A stretch of 64,000 nt of DNA from JBMOKU01 sp049324315 (GCA_049324315.1 JBMOKU010000022.1:48328-112327); one strand, 5' to 3'; shown: positions 44,578-53,372, counted from the first letter of the stretch. A program made the numbers and translations. Notes: generated by a model not told the origin, from the letters alone.

Positions 44578-44607
44578 CATAATATTATGAAATATGTATT
44601 TCTGTCA
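44578..44607 (-). promoter_or_regulatory. Sigma-A promoter of the rtcB-prfH leader
   Basis: Minus strand -35 TTGACA (about 44602-44607) and -10 TATTAT (about 44578-44583), 18 nt apart, about 50 nt before the leader ATG. Confidence 0.7.
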
Positions 44608-44635
44608 ATATTTGTAACTGAATTGTAACTAATTA

Positions 44636-44736
44636 TAGGTTTACGTCTTCAAAAGGGTATTTCGTTTTGCGGGACGGCACTGAGACCGTCCCCTACAAAA
44701 GAAAATACATCCTTTTCTGGAAGCGTAGATATTTAG
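44636..44736 (+). repeat. Dispersed MITE-like element, copy F (type I core)
   Basis: The left end TAGGTTTACGTCTTCAAAAGG and right end CTTTTCTGGAAGCGTAGATATTTA are inverted repeats. The central hairpin is GGGACGG-CACTGAGA-CCGTCCC, then CCTACAAAAGAAAATACATCC. It lies between the fructokinase terminator and the rtcB leader promoter, far from the other five copies but in the same orientation. Confidence 0.82.
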
Positions 44737-44763
44737 ATCTATTTAGGATAAAAATCAACAGAG

Positions 44764-44807
44764 AGAAAAAACGTCTTTGTGCCACCCGTAAATCGCCCAA
44801 GACGTTG
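44764..44807 (-). terminator. Intrinsic terminator of the fructokinase gene
   Basis: Minus strand stem AACGTCTT-(21 nt)-AAGACGTT followed by TTTTCTC. Its loop (GGGCGAT...GTGGCAC) is nearly the same as that of the terminator at 53394-53434. Confidence 0.8.
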
Positions 44808-44835
44808 AAATAGTTTCTTTTGATAGAATTCTTTC

Positions 44836-45804
44836 TTACGCAGTGCAAACTTGTGCAATCATTTCGTTAATTTCAGCTTTAGACGGCATCGCCGGAATTC
44901 CACCCTTTTTTATGGCAGCCAACGCTCCTAGTGCATTTCCAGAAATCAATAATTCCTTTAATTCATCACAGGAGAACTCCTGAATGTTTTTGTTTGCTTC
45001 CAGCACTTTGTTTATGACACCGGCTAAGAAAGCATCCCCAGCGCCTGTGGTATCAACTGCATTTACTTCAAAACCATTCACCCTTCCGTGATCAGTCCCT
45101 CTTCTATAGAAAGAACCGTTCTCCCCTAAGGTCACCAAAATTAACGGGATTTCATACCATTCGTGCAGCAATAGACTTCCTTTTTCAATATCCTCTGTAT
45201 CTGCCAGGAAAGCAAGCTCATCCTCTGAAATTTTTAATATATCTACATATTCCATGACATGCAGCATGGTCTCCTTCGCATGATTCATATCATCCCATAA
45301 AGGAGGTCTTAGGTTGGGATCATAGGATATGAGTTTCCCTTGCTCCTTCGCCCATTCTACAGCCCTAAGCGTAGCTGTTTTTGCCGGTTCATCCGTCATA
45401 GAGAGGGACCCGAAGTGAAATAGTTTTGCATTACGAATAAGCTGAATATCCACTTCTTCTTCCCTTAACAGCATATCTGCCCCCGGTTTTCTATAAAAAC
45501 TGAAGCTTCTGTCTCCATTTTCTTTTAAATGGACAAAGGCCAGTGTTGTATTCGCTTCATCAGACAAAACCATACCACTTGTATCGATTTGTGCCTCTTT
45601 CAAGACATCCAATAGAAAATTGCCAAACTGATCATTCCCAGCTTTCCCGATAAACGCAGTTTTTCTATCCAGCTTTGCCAGTGCAGCCAGTACATTTGCC
45701 GGTGCTCCTCCCGGATTTCTTTCAAAAAGCAAATTTCCATTGTCTGAATATCCCGAAGGAGTAAAGTCAATTAATAGTTCTCCTAAAGCAACCACATCAT
45801 ACAT
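44836..45804 (-). CDS. PfkB family carbohydrate kinase, probable fructokinase
   Basis: The 322-residue protein opens with VVALGELLIDFTPSG and the NPGGAPANVLAALAKL motif (about residue 30). It has the PfkB second signature DTTGAGDAFLAGVI (about residue 250, catalytic Asp). The best family match is bacterial fructokinase (ScrK type). It lies downstream of an Rbs-type importer, so the imported sugar may be fructose or a related ketose rather than ribose. The pairing is an inference, as a 357-base spacer separates them. Confidence 0.85.
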   Translation of the reverse strand: MYDVVALGELLIDFTPSGYSDNGNLLFERNPGGAPANVLAALAKLDRKTAFIGKAGNDQFGNFLLDVLKEAQIDTSGMVLSDEANTTLAFVHLKENGDRSFSFYRKPGADMLLREEEVDIQLIRNAKLFHFGSLSMTDEPAKTATLRAVEWAKEQGKLISYDPNLRPPLWDDMNHAKETMLHVMEYVDILKISEDELAFLADTEDIEKGSLLLHEWYEIPLILVTLGENGSFYRRGTDHGRVNGFEVNAVDTTGAGDAFLAGVINKVLEANKNIQEFSCDELKELLISGNALGALAAIKKGGIPAMPSKAEINEMIAQVCTA

Positions 45805-45844
45805 CCCTTCATCATCCTTTCATTATATATCGTGATTAGTAAGG

Positions 45845-46115
45845 CAATACATGGGGACAGGGCCCCAGTCCGGTAAAAAACACACCGGACAGTGGACCAG
45901 TCCCCAAGTCTTGCTATAGATAATCCCTAAGCTGTATGAAATCCATTCAATCTCTTCTAGGAAAGGGATTATCAAAATAATGAGGGGCTTGTTTGTTCTT
46001 TTCTATATAAGTCACACTAAGTGCATTTCATCCGCTACGCCACGGGGACAGTTCCATCGTTTTCCCTTCGGTCCTTCGCTGCGCTGCGGAAACGCTCGAA
46101 CCGTCCCCATGGCTC
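45845..46115. repeat. Two GGGGACAG-type extragenic palindromes in a gene-free spacer
   Basis: Between the kinase and the permease gene lies no reading frame that I believe. One palindrome runs from about 45853 to 45904 (GGGGACAGGGCC ... ACCGGACAGTGGACCAGTCCCC) and can form a long hairpin. A second (about 46050-46110) starts GGGGACAGTTC and ends GAACCGTCCCC. The same class appears at about 59266-59330. They look like dispersed repeats. Confidence 0.55.
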
Positions 46116-46161
46116 CGCTACTTTGTGACCGGCTGTACTATGCTTAGTGTTATCTATATAA

Positions 46162-47157
46162 CTATTTTTTCTTCTTTTTCATCATATCTACATAGACAGC
46201 AAGAAGAATCACGGTTCCCTTTGCAATCAACTGCCAAAATGAATTGACATTCAATAAATTTAAACCGTTGTTGAGTACGCCAATGACAAAAACACCGATC
46301 AATGTGCCTCCTAATTTACCGATTCCCCCTGAGAAACTTGTTCCACCCAAGACTGCAGCTGCAATGGCATCCATTTCAAACCCTTGCCCTACAGTGGGCT
46401 GTCCGGAATACATTCTTGCACAAATCACGACACCGCTGATTGCTGCAAGTAAGCCGGATAGCGTAAAAGTTGCTATTTCAATCTTCTTTATGCTAATACC
46501 GGAGAACTTTGCCGCATTTTTATTTCCACCAACAGCATATAGATGCCTTCCAAATTGTGTTTTATTTAAAAGTATACTCATTAAAATAAAAATGATGGTC
46601 GTGTAAATTACCGGCAAGGGAATGGGGCCTAAGTATCCGTTGCCTATGGAATTAAATGAAGCATTCAGTGTACGTACGGGCATTCCATTTGTATAAACAT
46701 ATGCCATTCCCCTTGCGATTTGCATTGTTGCCAATGTAACAATAAATGGCGGTATTCCTGTGGTAGAAATCGTCACACCGTTAAAGAACCCGACAGATGT
46801 ACCTACAATAATACCGATTAGAACCGCAGCCGGTACCGGCAAATGATTATTCGTTATCAAACCTGCAGCCAATGTTCCTGACAGGGCCAATATAGAACCT
46901 ATGGAAAGGTCAATCCCGCAAATAATGATAACCAATGTCATACCAAATGCAAGATTGGCATTCGTCGTTATCTGTCTCAAAATATTTAGTATATTATCTT
47001 TTGTCATGAATGCCGGTGACAATACGCTGAGCACCCCGCACATTAGGGCAAAACCTGCTAAAATACCCAAGTTCTCTTTGAAATATTTAGCAACGTTATC
47101 TATCAAACGACTGTTGAAAGCATTTCTCTCACGCTTTTTTGCCATACTAGACTGCAT
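46162..47157 (-). CDS. Sugar ABC transporter permease, RbsC type
   Basis: A membrane permease of 331 residues with about nine hydrophobic segments and the BPD_transp_2 features (DLSIGSILALSGT, GTSVGFFNGVTISTTGIPPFIVTLATMQIARG, AAVLGGTSFSGGIGKLGGTLIG). The RbsC/AraH family imports pentoses, fructose, inositol or autoinducer-2. The ATG at 47155-47157 has AGGAGG 8 nt upstream and overlaps the ATPase gene by 11 nt. It works with the RbsA- and RbsB-like proteins encoded just upstream. Confidence 0.93.
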   Translation of the reverse strand: MQSSMAKKRERNAFNSRLIDNVAKYFKENLGILAGFALMCGVLSVLSPAFMTKDNILNILRQITTNANLAFGMTLVIIICGIDLSIGSILALSGTLAAGLITNNHLPVPAAVLIGIIVGTSVGFFNGVTISTTGIPPFIVTLATMQIARGMAYVYTNGMPVRTLNASFNSIGNGYLGPIPLPVIYTTIIFILMSILLNKTQFGRHLYAVGGNKNAAKFSGISIKKIEIATFTLSGLLAAISGVVICARMYSGQPTVGQGFEMDAIAAAVLGGTSFSGGIGKLGGTLIGVFVIGVLNNGLNLLNVNSFWQLIAKGTVILLAVYVDMMKKKKK

Positions 47158-48652
47158 TTTCCATACCTCCTGTAGCATAGTGCATAATCGTTTCCTGACT
47201 TATCTGTTCTCTTTCCAATTCCGCCATGATCTTGCCCTCGTGCATGACAAGTACACGATCACTCATATTGATTACTTCCGGCAGTTCTGAAGAAATCATG
47301 ATAATGGCTACCCCTTGTTTTGCAAGCATGCTGATAATGGAATATATTTCTGCCTTGGCGCCCACATCAACACCCCGGGTCGGTTCATCAAGGATCAATA
47401 CCCTAGGTTGTGTGGCCAGCCACTTTGCAATGACAATCTTCTGCTGATTTCCTCCGCTGAGATTTTCAACACACTGTTCATGATCAGGCGTCTTTATGGA
47501 AAGACTTTCAATATACTTTTGTACGATATTGTGTTCTTTTTCTGCATCCACTTTCATATACCGCATAAATTTCTCAAGTACAGTAATCGAAGTATTATAT
47601 GCCACACTTCTGATCAAGAATAAACCTTCGTCCTTGCGGCTTTCAGGTACAAGGGCGATACCATTTTTAATAGCATCTTCGGAACTTTGGATGCTTACTT
47701 TGTTTCCGTCAATAAATATTTCTCCAGCCTCAAATCTGTCTATTCCAAATATCACCCTTGCCAGTTCTGTGCGCCCAGCCCCTACAATTCCTGAAAGGCC
47801 CAGTATCTCTCCTTTTCTCAAGCTGAAGCTTATATTCTTTAGCATGCTGCCTTTGCAAATATTGTGAACTTGTAAAATCACATCGCCTGACTGATGATCT
47901 TCCTTTCTGTATAAATCCTTCAATTCTCTTCCCACCATCATACTGATTAATTCATTTCGAGATGTTTCTGTGGTTTTTTTAGTATCTATATAGGTACCAT
48001 CACGCAGTATGGTTATTCTGTCTGCAATCTTGAACAGTTCTTCCATTCGATGAGATATATAAATGATGGATTTGTTCTTTTCTTTTAAATTTTGTATTGT
48101 TTGAAAAAGCACTTCTACTTCTTTCTCCGTCAATGATGCTGTCGGTTCATCCATTACGATAATGTCCGCGTCTACAGATAAAGCTTTTGCTATCTCAACC
48201 ATTTGCTGCTGCGCCACACTCAAATTAGACACAACCTCCGAAGCCCTTATATCTAAACCGATAGAATCGAGTATTTGCTGAGCCTGTATATTCATTTCTC
48301 TGAATGTCACCAATCTTGTTCTCTTTGATAATAACTCTCTGCCCAAAAAAATATTTTCTGCCACTGTCATATACGGAACGAGACATAGTTCTTGATGGAT
48401 AATACTGATCCCTTTGGATTGTGAAGCTTTTACATCGGTCAATTCACACCGATTTCCCTTGATCCAGATTTCGCCTTCATCCGTTTGGTAAATACCGCCT
48501 AGAATTTTCATCAGCGTTGATTTTCCCGCACCATTTTCTCCTAGCAAAGCATGAACCTCTCCGGTCTTTAATTCAAAATGAACATCCTTAAGTGCATATA
48601 CTCCCGGAAATTTTTTATGTATATTTTTCATTCTTAAAATGGTTTCCTCCAT
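47147..48652 (-). CDS. Sugar ABC transporter ATP-binding protein, RbsA type
   Basis: Two fused ABC ATPase domains, 501 residues. The first has Walker A GENGAGKST (about residue 37), a degenerate signature LSVAQQQM and Walker B IIVMDEPTAS. The second has a degenerate Walker A region (SGIVGAGRTEL), signature LSGGNQQK and Walker B VLILDEPTRGVD. This asymmetry is usual for RbsA/MglA/AraG. It powers the RbsC-like permease. Confidence 0.94.
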   Translation of the reverse strand: MEETILRMKNIHKKFPGVYALKDVHFELKTGEVHALLGENGAGKSTLMKILGGIYQTDEGEIWIKGNRCELTDVKASQSKGISIIHQELCLVPYMTVAENIFLGRELLSKRTRLVTFREMNIQAQQILDSIGLDIRASEVVSNLSVAQQQMVEIAKALSVDADIIVMDEPTASLTEKEVEVLFQTIQNLKEKNKSIIYISHRMEELFKIADRITILRDGTYIDTKKTTETSRNELISMMVGRELKDLYRKEDHQSGDVILQVHNICKGSMLKNISFSLRKGEILGLSGIVGAGRTELARVIFGIDRFEAGEIFIDGNKVSIQSSEDAIKNGIALVPESRKDEGLFLIRSVAYNTSITVLEKFMRYMKVDAEKEHNIVQKYIESLSIKTPDHEQCVENLSGGNQQKIVIAKWLATQPRVLILDEPTRGVDVGAKAEIYSIISMLAKQGVAIIMISSELPEVINMSDRVLVMHEGKIMAELEREQISQETIMHYATGGMENAV

Positions 48653-48730
48653 CGCCTACCTCCACATATGCCCGTTTAAAAATATAATAATTGTAAATTA
48701 TTTGATCATAGTTCTCTCTATATATGTAAA

Positions 48731-48761
48731 GTTCTGCCCAGCAAGATTGCTGGGCAAAACC
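48731..48761 (-). terminator. Hairpin between the binding-protein and ATPase genes
   Basis: Minus strand stem GTTTTGCCCAGCA-ATCT-TGCTGGGCAGAAC followed by TTTAC. The weak T tract suggests partial termination or mRNA stabilisation, which would give more binding protein than transporter. Confidence 0.65.
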
Positions 48762-48779
48762 TTTTTATGAATTCCTACA

Positions 48780-49751
48780 TTATTCGTACTTGTCAATGTT
48801 TGTCTTATCAATGAGTTCCACAGGAACTTTGATTTCATGATCAATAGTTTCACCATTTAACTTCTTGAATGCCGCTTCAGCAGCCATACTCCCGATGTCT
48901 CCCGGGAACTGCGCTGCAGTTGCAGTCAACTTGCCTTCTTTGATCATTGTCTTTGCATCCCCTGATCCGTCAACACCATATACCAAAACGCCGTCCATAC
49001 GATTTGCACTCTCTAATGCAGCAATCGCGCCCAAAGCAGTAGGATCATTTAAACACATAACCGCATCTATGTCTTTATTAGCTTGCAAAATATTCTCCAT
49101 TACAGGCATTGCTTTCTCCAATTGCCCATCGGATGTTTGTTTTGCAACAACCTTTATCCCTGGATATTTAGCAATTTCTTCTTCGAAGCTTTTTGTTCTA
49201 TCAATGGCTGATTTTGCTGTAGGGTGTTCTAGAATAACTACATTACCGGTTTCACCCATAGCTTTAATCAGGTGTTGTGCACAAAGTACTCCCGCATTCC
49301 AGTTATCAGATGCCACTGTACTTTCTACAAGATTATCATCAAATACAGGAGCATCTACAACAATGATAGGTATATTGGCCTTTTGTGCCGCCTCTAATGC
49401 CGGTTTTATACCTTTCCAATCAACCGGATTTAAGAAGATAAGATCAACCTTTTGTGCGATTAGGTCTTCAACTTGTGCAATTTGCTTGTTGATATCCAAT
49501 TGGGGGTCAAGGGCAATCAGCTTTCCGCCTTTACTTTCCACAACTTTCTTGATACCGTCATTTAACTCTACAAAGAATGGATTGTTTAGGGTCATATACG
49601 TTGCTCCGAATTTCAGTTCCTTAGGCTGTTCAACATTTGATGATTCCGTCGGTTGTTCCGCCGGTGGCTGCTGTGTTGTACATCCCGCTATCATAGATAT
49701 CATCAATACAACCACCATGATTAACATAAAAAACCTACTTCTTGTAAACAT
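48780..49751 (-). CDS. Sugar-binding lipoprotein, RbsB type
   Basis: The signal peptide with lipobox MIAGC (Cys about residue 24) anchors the protein outside the membrane. The mature part is a periplasmic-binding-protein fold of the RbsB family (LKFGATYMTLNNPFFVELNDGIK..., VDLIFLNPVDWKG, VVDAPVFDDNLVESTVASDN, DAVMCLNDPTALGAIAAL, VYGVDGSGDAKTMI). It delivers the sugar to the RbsC permease. The exact ligand cannot be read from the sequence. A cre-type operator lies upstream. Confidence 0.93.
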   Translation of the reverse strand: MFTRSRFFMLIMVVVLMISMIAGCTTQQPPAEQPTESSNVEQPKELKFGATYMTLNNPFFVELNDGIKKVVESKGGKLIALDPQLDINKQIAQVEDLIAQKVDLIFLNPVDWKGIKPALEAAQKANIPIIVVDAPVFDDNLVESTVASDNWNAGVLCAQHLIKAMGETGNVVILEHPTAKSAIDRTKSFEEEIAKYPGIKVVAKQTSDGQLEKAMPVMENILQANKDIDAVMCLNDPTALGAIAALESANRMDGVLVYGVDGSGDAKTMIKEGKLTATAAQFPGDIGSMAAEAAFKKLNGETIDHEIKVPVELIDKTNIDKYE

Positions 49752-49801
49752 TTTACTCCCCCTTTAGCAAATTTTTTTGTAGTGAATCATTACAGATATA
49801 T

Positions 49802-49818
49802 TGTAAAACGTTTTCACA
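49802..49818. promoter_or_regulatory. cre-like operator upstream of the sugar-binding protein gene
   Basis: TGTAAAACGTTTTCACA is an almost perfect palindrome that fits the CcpA cre consensus (WTGNAANCGNWNNCAW). It lies 50 nt before the start of the rbsB-like gene and suggests carbon catabolite control or a LacI-type regulator. Confidence 0.78.
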
Positions 49819-49849
49819 TTAAAATCAGATGCTAATCGTCACATAAATA

Positions 49850-49884
49850 AAATTACATTTGTCATCTCTTGAATGACAAATGTA
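49850..49884 (-). terminator. Intrinsic terminator after the anchored solute-binding gene
   Basis: Minus strand stem ACATTTGTCAT-TCAAGAG-ATGACAAATGT followed by AATTTTATTT. It separates the sensor genes from the importer genes. Confidence 0.75.
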
Positions 49885-51219
49885 TTATTCTTGTAAGAAT
49901 TTATTTAATTTTTGATCAAGCTGTCTCAAGGTATCCTCTATATTCCTATCACCATTAATCATTTGGTAGATCTCTTTATCTGACATGTTCATAGCTTCCT
50001 CATATTTGTGGAACTTAGGTGTCACTGTGGATTGCTCAATTACCTCACTCAGAATCCTTTTATCCACAGATATTTCTTCCTCGGGATTATATTTCGATAA
50101 CTCTTTATCGGCTTCTTTTGATTCCGTAACATTTCTTAATACCGGTACACCATGGGAATAGCGGAAAACATTAACTTGACTGTCATAATTATTGGTCAGA
50201 TATTGAATAAACGCCCAAGCCTCCTTTTTGTGCTTTGACCTGGAACTCATTGCAAATAGCATACTATTCAAAGCAGACGCATTTTTACCATGGGGTCCCT
50301 TAGGAAGTTTTACACATTCCCAATCAAATCGGGCATACCTTATAATTCTGTATGGATATGATTTATATGCCCGATATGCCGAAAAGGGAAATGGGCTAAA
50401 TGCCACTTTACCGTTATCAAAATCTTCTTGAGTTACGATAAAGTTTTGATTTAATCGATTTAACCTTCGTACAAAATCAACGGCTTCCAAGACCTCAGGT
50501 TGGTTAAATTTTGCCTGTTCTCCATTAGCATCAAATAGTTGTCGTCCGTTAGTATACACGGCATGCTGCCAGCTAAAACCTGTACTCCCAAATTGGTCTA
50601 GTTTTCCATCTCCATCTAAATCCTTGGTTACCTGTTCACATACATGATAAAAGTCATCCCATGTCCAATTTCCCTTCGGTATTTGTATTCCTTCTTTTTT
50701 CAATATTGTTTTATTCACAAACATGAGCTGCGGATCTACTTCTCTAGGCAAGGCATACTGATGATGATTAAATTGTCCGGACTTTATTGCATTGATATAC
50801 ATGTTGTCAATATCAAAACCTCTATCGTTTTGTATGAATTCATCTAGTTCATTCATAATCCCTATGTAAGCAAAGGTATTGAAATCTCCGGGCAGTACAC
50901 AAAAAACGTCCGGCTCTTTTCCTTTGATAATCTTTTGGGCCAGCCACTCCGAGTAATCTTCCTTCAGTGTCCCGCTTCTATACGTAATTTTAACGCCGGG
51001 ATGTATGTTCTCAAATTTTTTAATTTCATCATCAAATGCTTTATAGCTTTGCCAGTTGGGTACATCATACATACTACCTGCAAATATTCCGATTTCCAGC
51101 ACGATGGGCTTATAGAATACTTGATATATACCATAGACAGTCATTGATACAAGCATCAACATCACAAAGCTGAAAAAAAGTACATGCCTATGTGATTTTT
51201 CAATTGTTATTATTTTCAT
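49885..51219 (-). CDS. Membrane-anchored extracellular solute-binding protein (family 1), possible sensor partner
   Basis: One N-terminal hydrophobic anchor (VLFFSFVMLMLVSMTVYGIYQVF, residues 13-35) without a lipobox, followed by a family 1 sugar-binding fold (FENIHPGVKITYRSG, EPDVFCVLPGDFNTFAYIG, WTWDDFYHVCEQVTKDLDGDG with an EF-like Ca loop, EAWAFIQYLTNNY). It shows no partner permease of the matching (MalF/G) type in the window. It lies 9 nt after the response regulator, so it may present sugar to the upstream kinase rather than to a transporter. That role is inference. Confidence 0.82.
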   Translation of the reverse strand: MKIITIEKSHRHVLFFSFVMLMLVSMTVYGIYQVFYKPIVLEIGIFAGSMYDVPNWQSYKAFDDEIKKFENIHPGVKITYRSGTLKEDYSEWLAQKIIKGKEPDVFCVLPGDFNTFAYIGIMNELDEFIQNDRGFDIDNMYINAIKSGQFNHHQYALPREVDPQLMFVNKTILKKEGIQIPKGNWTWDDFYHVCEQVTKDLDGDGKLDQFGSTGFSWQHAVYTNGRQLFDANGEQAKFNQPEVLEAVDFVRRLNRLNQNFIVTQEDFDNGKVAFSPFPFSAYRAYKSYPYRIIRYARFDWECVKLPKGPHGKNASALNSMLFAMSSRSKHKKEAWAFIQYLTNNYDSQVNVFRYSHGVPVLRNVTESKEADKELSKYNPEEEISVDKRILSEVIEQSTVTPKFHKYEEAMNMSDKEIYQMINGDRNIEDTLRQLDQKLNKFLQE

Positions 51220-51228
51220 AGACGTCCC

Positions 51229-51900
51229 CTAATCATCAAGTTTTTTTAAAAGCAACCCGGACTGTACGGCGAAGATTGCAATCTGCGTTCTATCTCTAAA
51301 TTCCAGCTTATTTAGTATACTGCTTATATAATTTCTTACGGTACCTTCACTATATTTAAGCCTATCCCTTATTTCTTTATTAGACATGCCTATGCCAATC
51401 AATTTTATAATCTTTAATTCTATCTTGCTCAGATTTTCGTACGCTTTTTCATTCACCCTTATTCGGTAGTCTGAGTGCGCCATCTGCGAAAAGAACTGGC
51501 ATACCTTGACAGCAACATTAGGATTCAATAAAGCTCCTCCACTTGCTACCGTTCGAATGGCTTCTACCAATTCCTTTGATGAAATACCTTTTAGCAAGTA
51601 TCCACTTGCTCCATTTTTTATGGCTTCAAATACATACTCATCGTCATCAAAAGTCGTTAACACAATAATTTTTATCTTTGGACTGTTCTCTTTTAGTATC
51701 TTAATGCACTGGTTTCCATCAACATGAGGCATACGTATATCCATGAGTATGATATCAGGAGAATATTTTTTTGCAAGTTCCAGCGTTTGTTTGCCATCCT
51801 CAGCAATGGCTATCAAATCAATATCGGGCTTATTACTAAGGATGATTTCAAGGCTTTGACGTATAAGTTCCTGATCTTCAGCGATCATAACACGTATCAT
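51229..51900 (-). CDS. NarL/LuxR family response regulator
   Basis: The receiver domain (residues 1-120) has the acidic pair in IAEDQEL, phospho-Asp in IILMDIRMPHVDG and Lys in YLLKGISSKE. The C-terminal LuxR-type helix-turn-helix begins near residue 155 (LSKIELKIIKLIGIGMSNKEIRDRLKYSEGTVRNYISSILNKL). It overlaps the kinase gene by 4 nt, so the pair is coupled. The likely target is the downstream sugar importer operon. Confidence 0.92.
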   Translation of the reverse strand: MIRVMIAEDQELIRQSLEIILSNKPDIDLIAIAEDGKQTLELAKKYSPDIILMDIRMPHVDGNQCIKILKENSPKIKIIVLTTFDDDEYVFEAIKNGASGYLLKGISSKELVEAIRTVASGGALLNPNVAVKVCQFFSQMAHSDYRIRVNEKAYENLSKIELKIIKLIGIGMSNKEIRDRLKYSEGTVRNYISSILNKLEFRDRTQIAIFAVQSGLLLKKLDD

Positions 51901-53234
51901 GGATTCGTCCCCCTTATAGGAATTTTTACATGAGCAGTAAACCCTTTACCTATACCTGTTTCAAACTGTACCGTTCCCTTTAACATTCCTACCCGTTCCT
52001 TGATGTGCTTTAAACCAAAACCATCTTTTACAGTATGACATCCGATTCCGTCATCAATGATATCCAGATATAAATTGCTGTAATTAAAATGCAGCATCAT
52101 ACAAATATTCTTTGCCTTCCCATGTCTCACAGCATTGGTAATTCCTTCTTGAACAATCCTGTAAATGATCCCTTCTTCATCTGAACCAAGCTTTGGTACA
52201 TCTCCTATGATTTGAACGCTTACTTTCGTGTGTGTACATCCACTAATATCATCTGCAAGTTTTTGAACTGCAGGAATTAATGAAAATCTCTCAAGGGTAT
52301 CCGGGCGCAGTTCGTTCATGGACCTTCTTACATCTACCAGCCCTTGTTTTGCTAAATCTTTGATTTTGAGCAGCTGGATTTTGGTCCTTTCTATATCTAT
52401 ATTAAACAATTCCATACAAGCCTCCAATCCAGTAGCTATTCCGGTCAGGGCGTGTCCTAACGTATCATGTATTTCTCTGGCCAAACGGTTTCTTTCGCGA
52501 ATCTTTGCCATTTTTTCCGACTTATCCGCGTACTCCTGCAGCTGGATATTGGCGACTTTTAATTCCTCAGCTGTCTGGAAAAGTTTTTCATATAACTCCT
52601 TTATTTTTTGATTTTCATCAATTTCACTTTGGATGACAAAAATCATAAACAGGATGAAGCTCATCTCATTCAGTGAATTCATCACGTTTCTAATTCCAAA
52701 AATATAGAATCTTTGAGAAGCCGTATAGTATTTGACATATTCATTGATGGAAAACATTTTAATCTTTATGGACAAAATATCATAGTCGAAGACAATATAA
52801 GAAAAGATTGCCATGATGATAAATAGTGTCCTTTTTTTCTTATCATCGATATATATGATGATATTTGCAATAGCCAGAAGTAATATACCCTTATAGCTCA
52901 TATTCACACTGTATGTAATTGCGATGCAGATGAGTATATCTAAGAAGCTGAACAGATAGAAAAACACTTTTCTTGAAGTTCTACGTAACAATCGATCTCT
53001 AATCAGTACATTTATTAGTAATATAATAAAAAATGTCATCGCTATTACAGGCACTTTCCAAGGTACCATAGGGATGTATTTTACTTTCTCTATGAAACTT
53101 CTAGCCATATCATTTTCACAGATTAATTCTGTTGTATAAAAAATAATGGAGGACATAAATAGGATGATGATTAGATTGATTAAGAACATGATATTCCGTG
53201 TAATCGATAAATTTTTTTTGATAATCAGCAACAT
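51897..53234 (-). CDS. Sensor histidine kinase, DesK/NarX-like (HisKA_3)
   Basis: Six or so hydrophobic segments in residues 1-200 with short loops, then a coiled coil and the HisKA_3 box RNRLAREIHDTLGHALTG (phospho-His about residue 256). The HATPase domain has EGITNAVRHGKA, DDGIGC and GFGLKHIKERVGML. There is no large outer domain, so ligand sensing may need the solute-binding protein encoded in the same operon. A sigma-H-type promoter lies 86 nt upstream. Confidence 0.92.
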   Translation of the reverse strand: MLLIIKKNLSITRNIMFLINLIIILFMSSIIFYTTELICENDMARSFIEKVKYIPMVPWKVPVIAMTFFIILLINVLIRDRLLRRTSRKVFFYLFSFLDILICIAITYSVNMSYKGILLLAIANIIIYIDDKKKRTLFIIMAIFSYIVFDYDILSIKIKMFSINEYVKYYTASQRFYIFGIRNVMNSLNEMSFILFMIFVIQSEIDENQKIKELYEKLFQTAEELKVANIQLQEYADKSEKMAKIRERNRLAREIHDTLGHALTGIATGLEACMELFNIDIERTKIQLLKIKDLAKQGLVDVRRSMNELRPDTLERFSLIPAVQKLADDISGCTHTKVSVQIIGDVPKLGSDEEGIIYRIVQEGITNAVRHGKAKNICMMLHFNYSNLYLDIIDDGIGCHTVKDGFGLKHIKERVGMLKGTVQFETGIGKGFTAHVKIPIRGTNP

Positions 53235-53319
53235 CCCACCTCCTGATGTGTTTATACTTTCATGCTCCTACAATTTCCACTTACATCTATATGCACTGGT
53301 TGGACCTCTCATCAACAAT

Positions 53320-53372
53320 ATTCTCTTTTTTTTGGTGTTTTTCCTTTGGTGAAATATAGCTTATTTTGTCGA
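53320..53372 (-). promoter_or_regulatory. Sigma-H-type promoter 2 with Spo0A-box-like element
   Basis: Minus strand: TCGACAAAATAAGC (53359-53372), 11 nt, -35 AAAGGAAAA (53339-53347), 12 nt spacer, -10 AGAGAAT (53320-53326). Same architecture as promoters 1 and 3. It drives the kinase-regulator-sugar operon. Confidence 0.72.
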
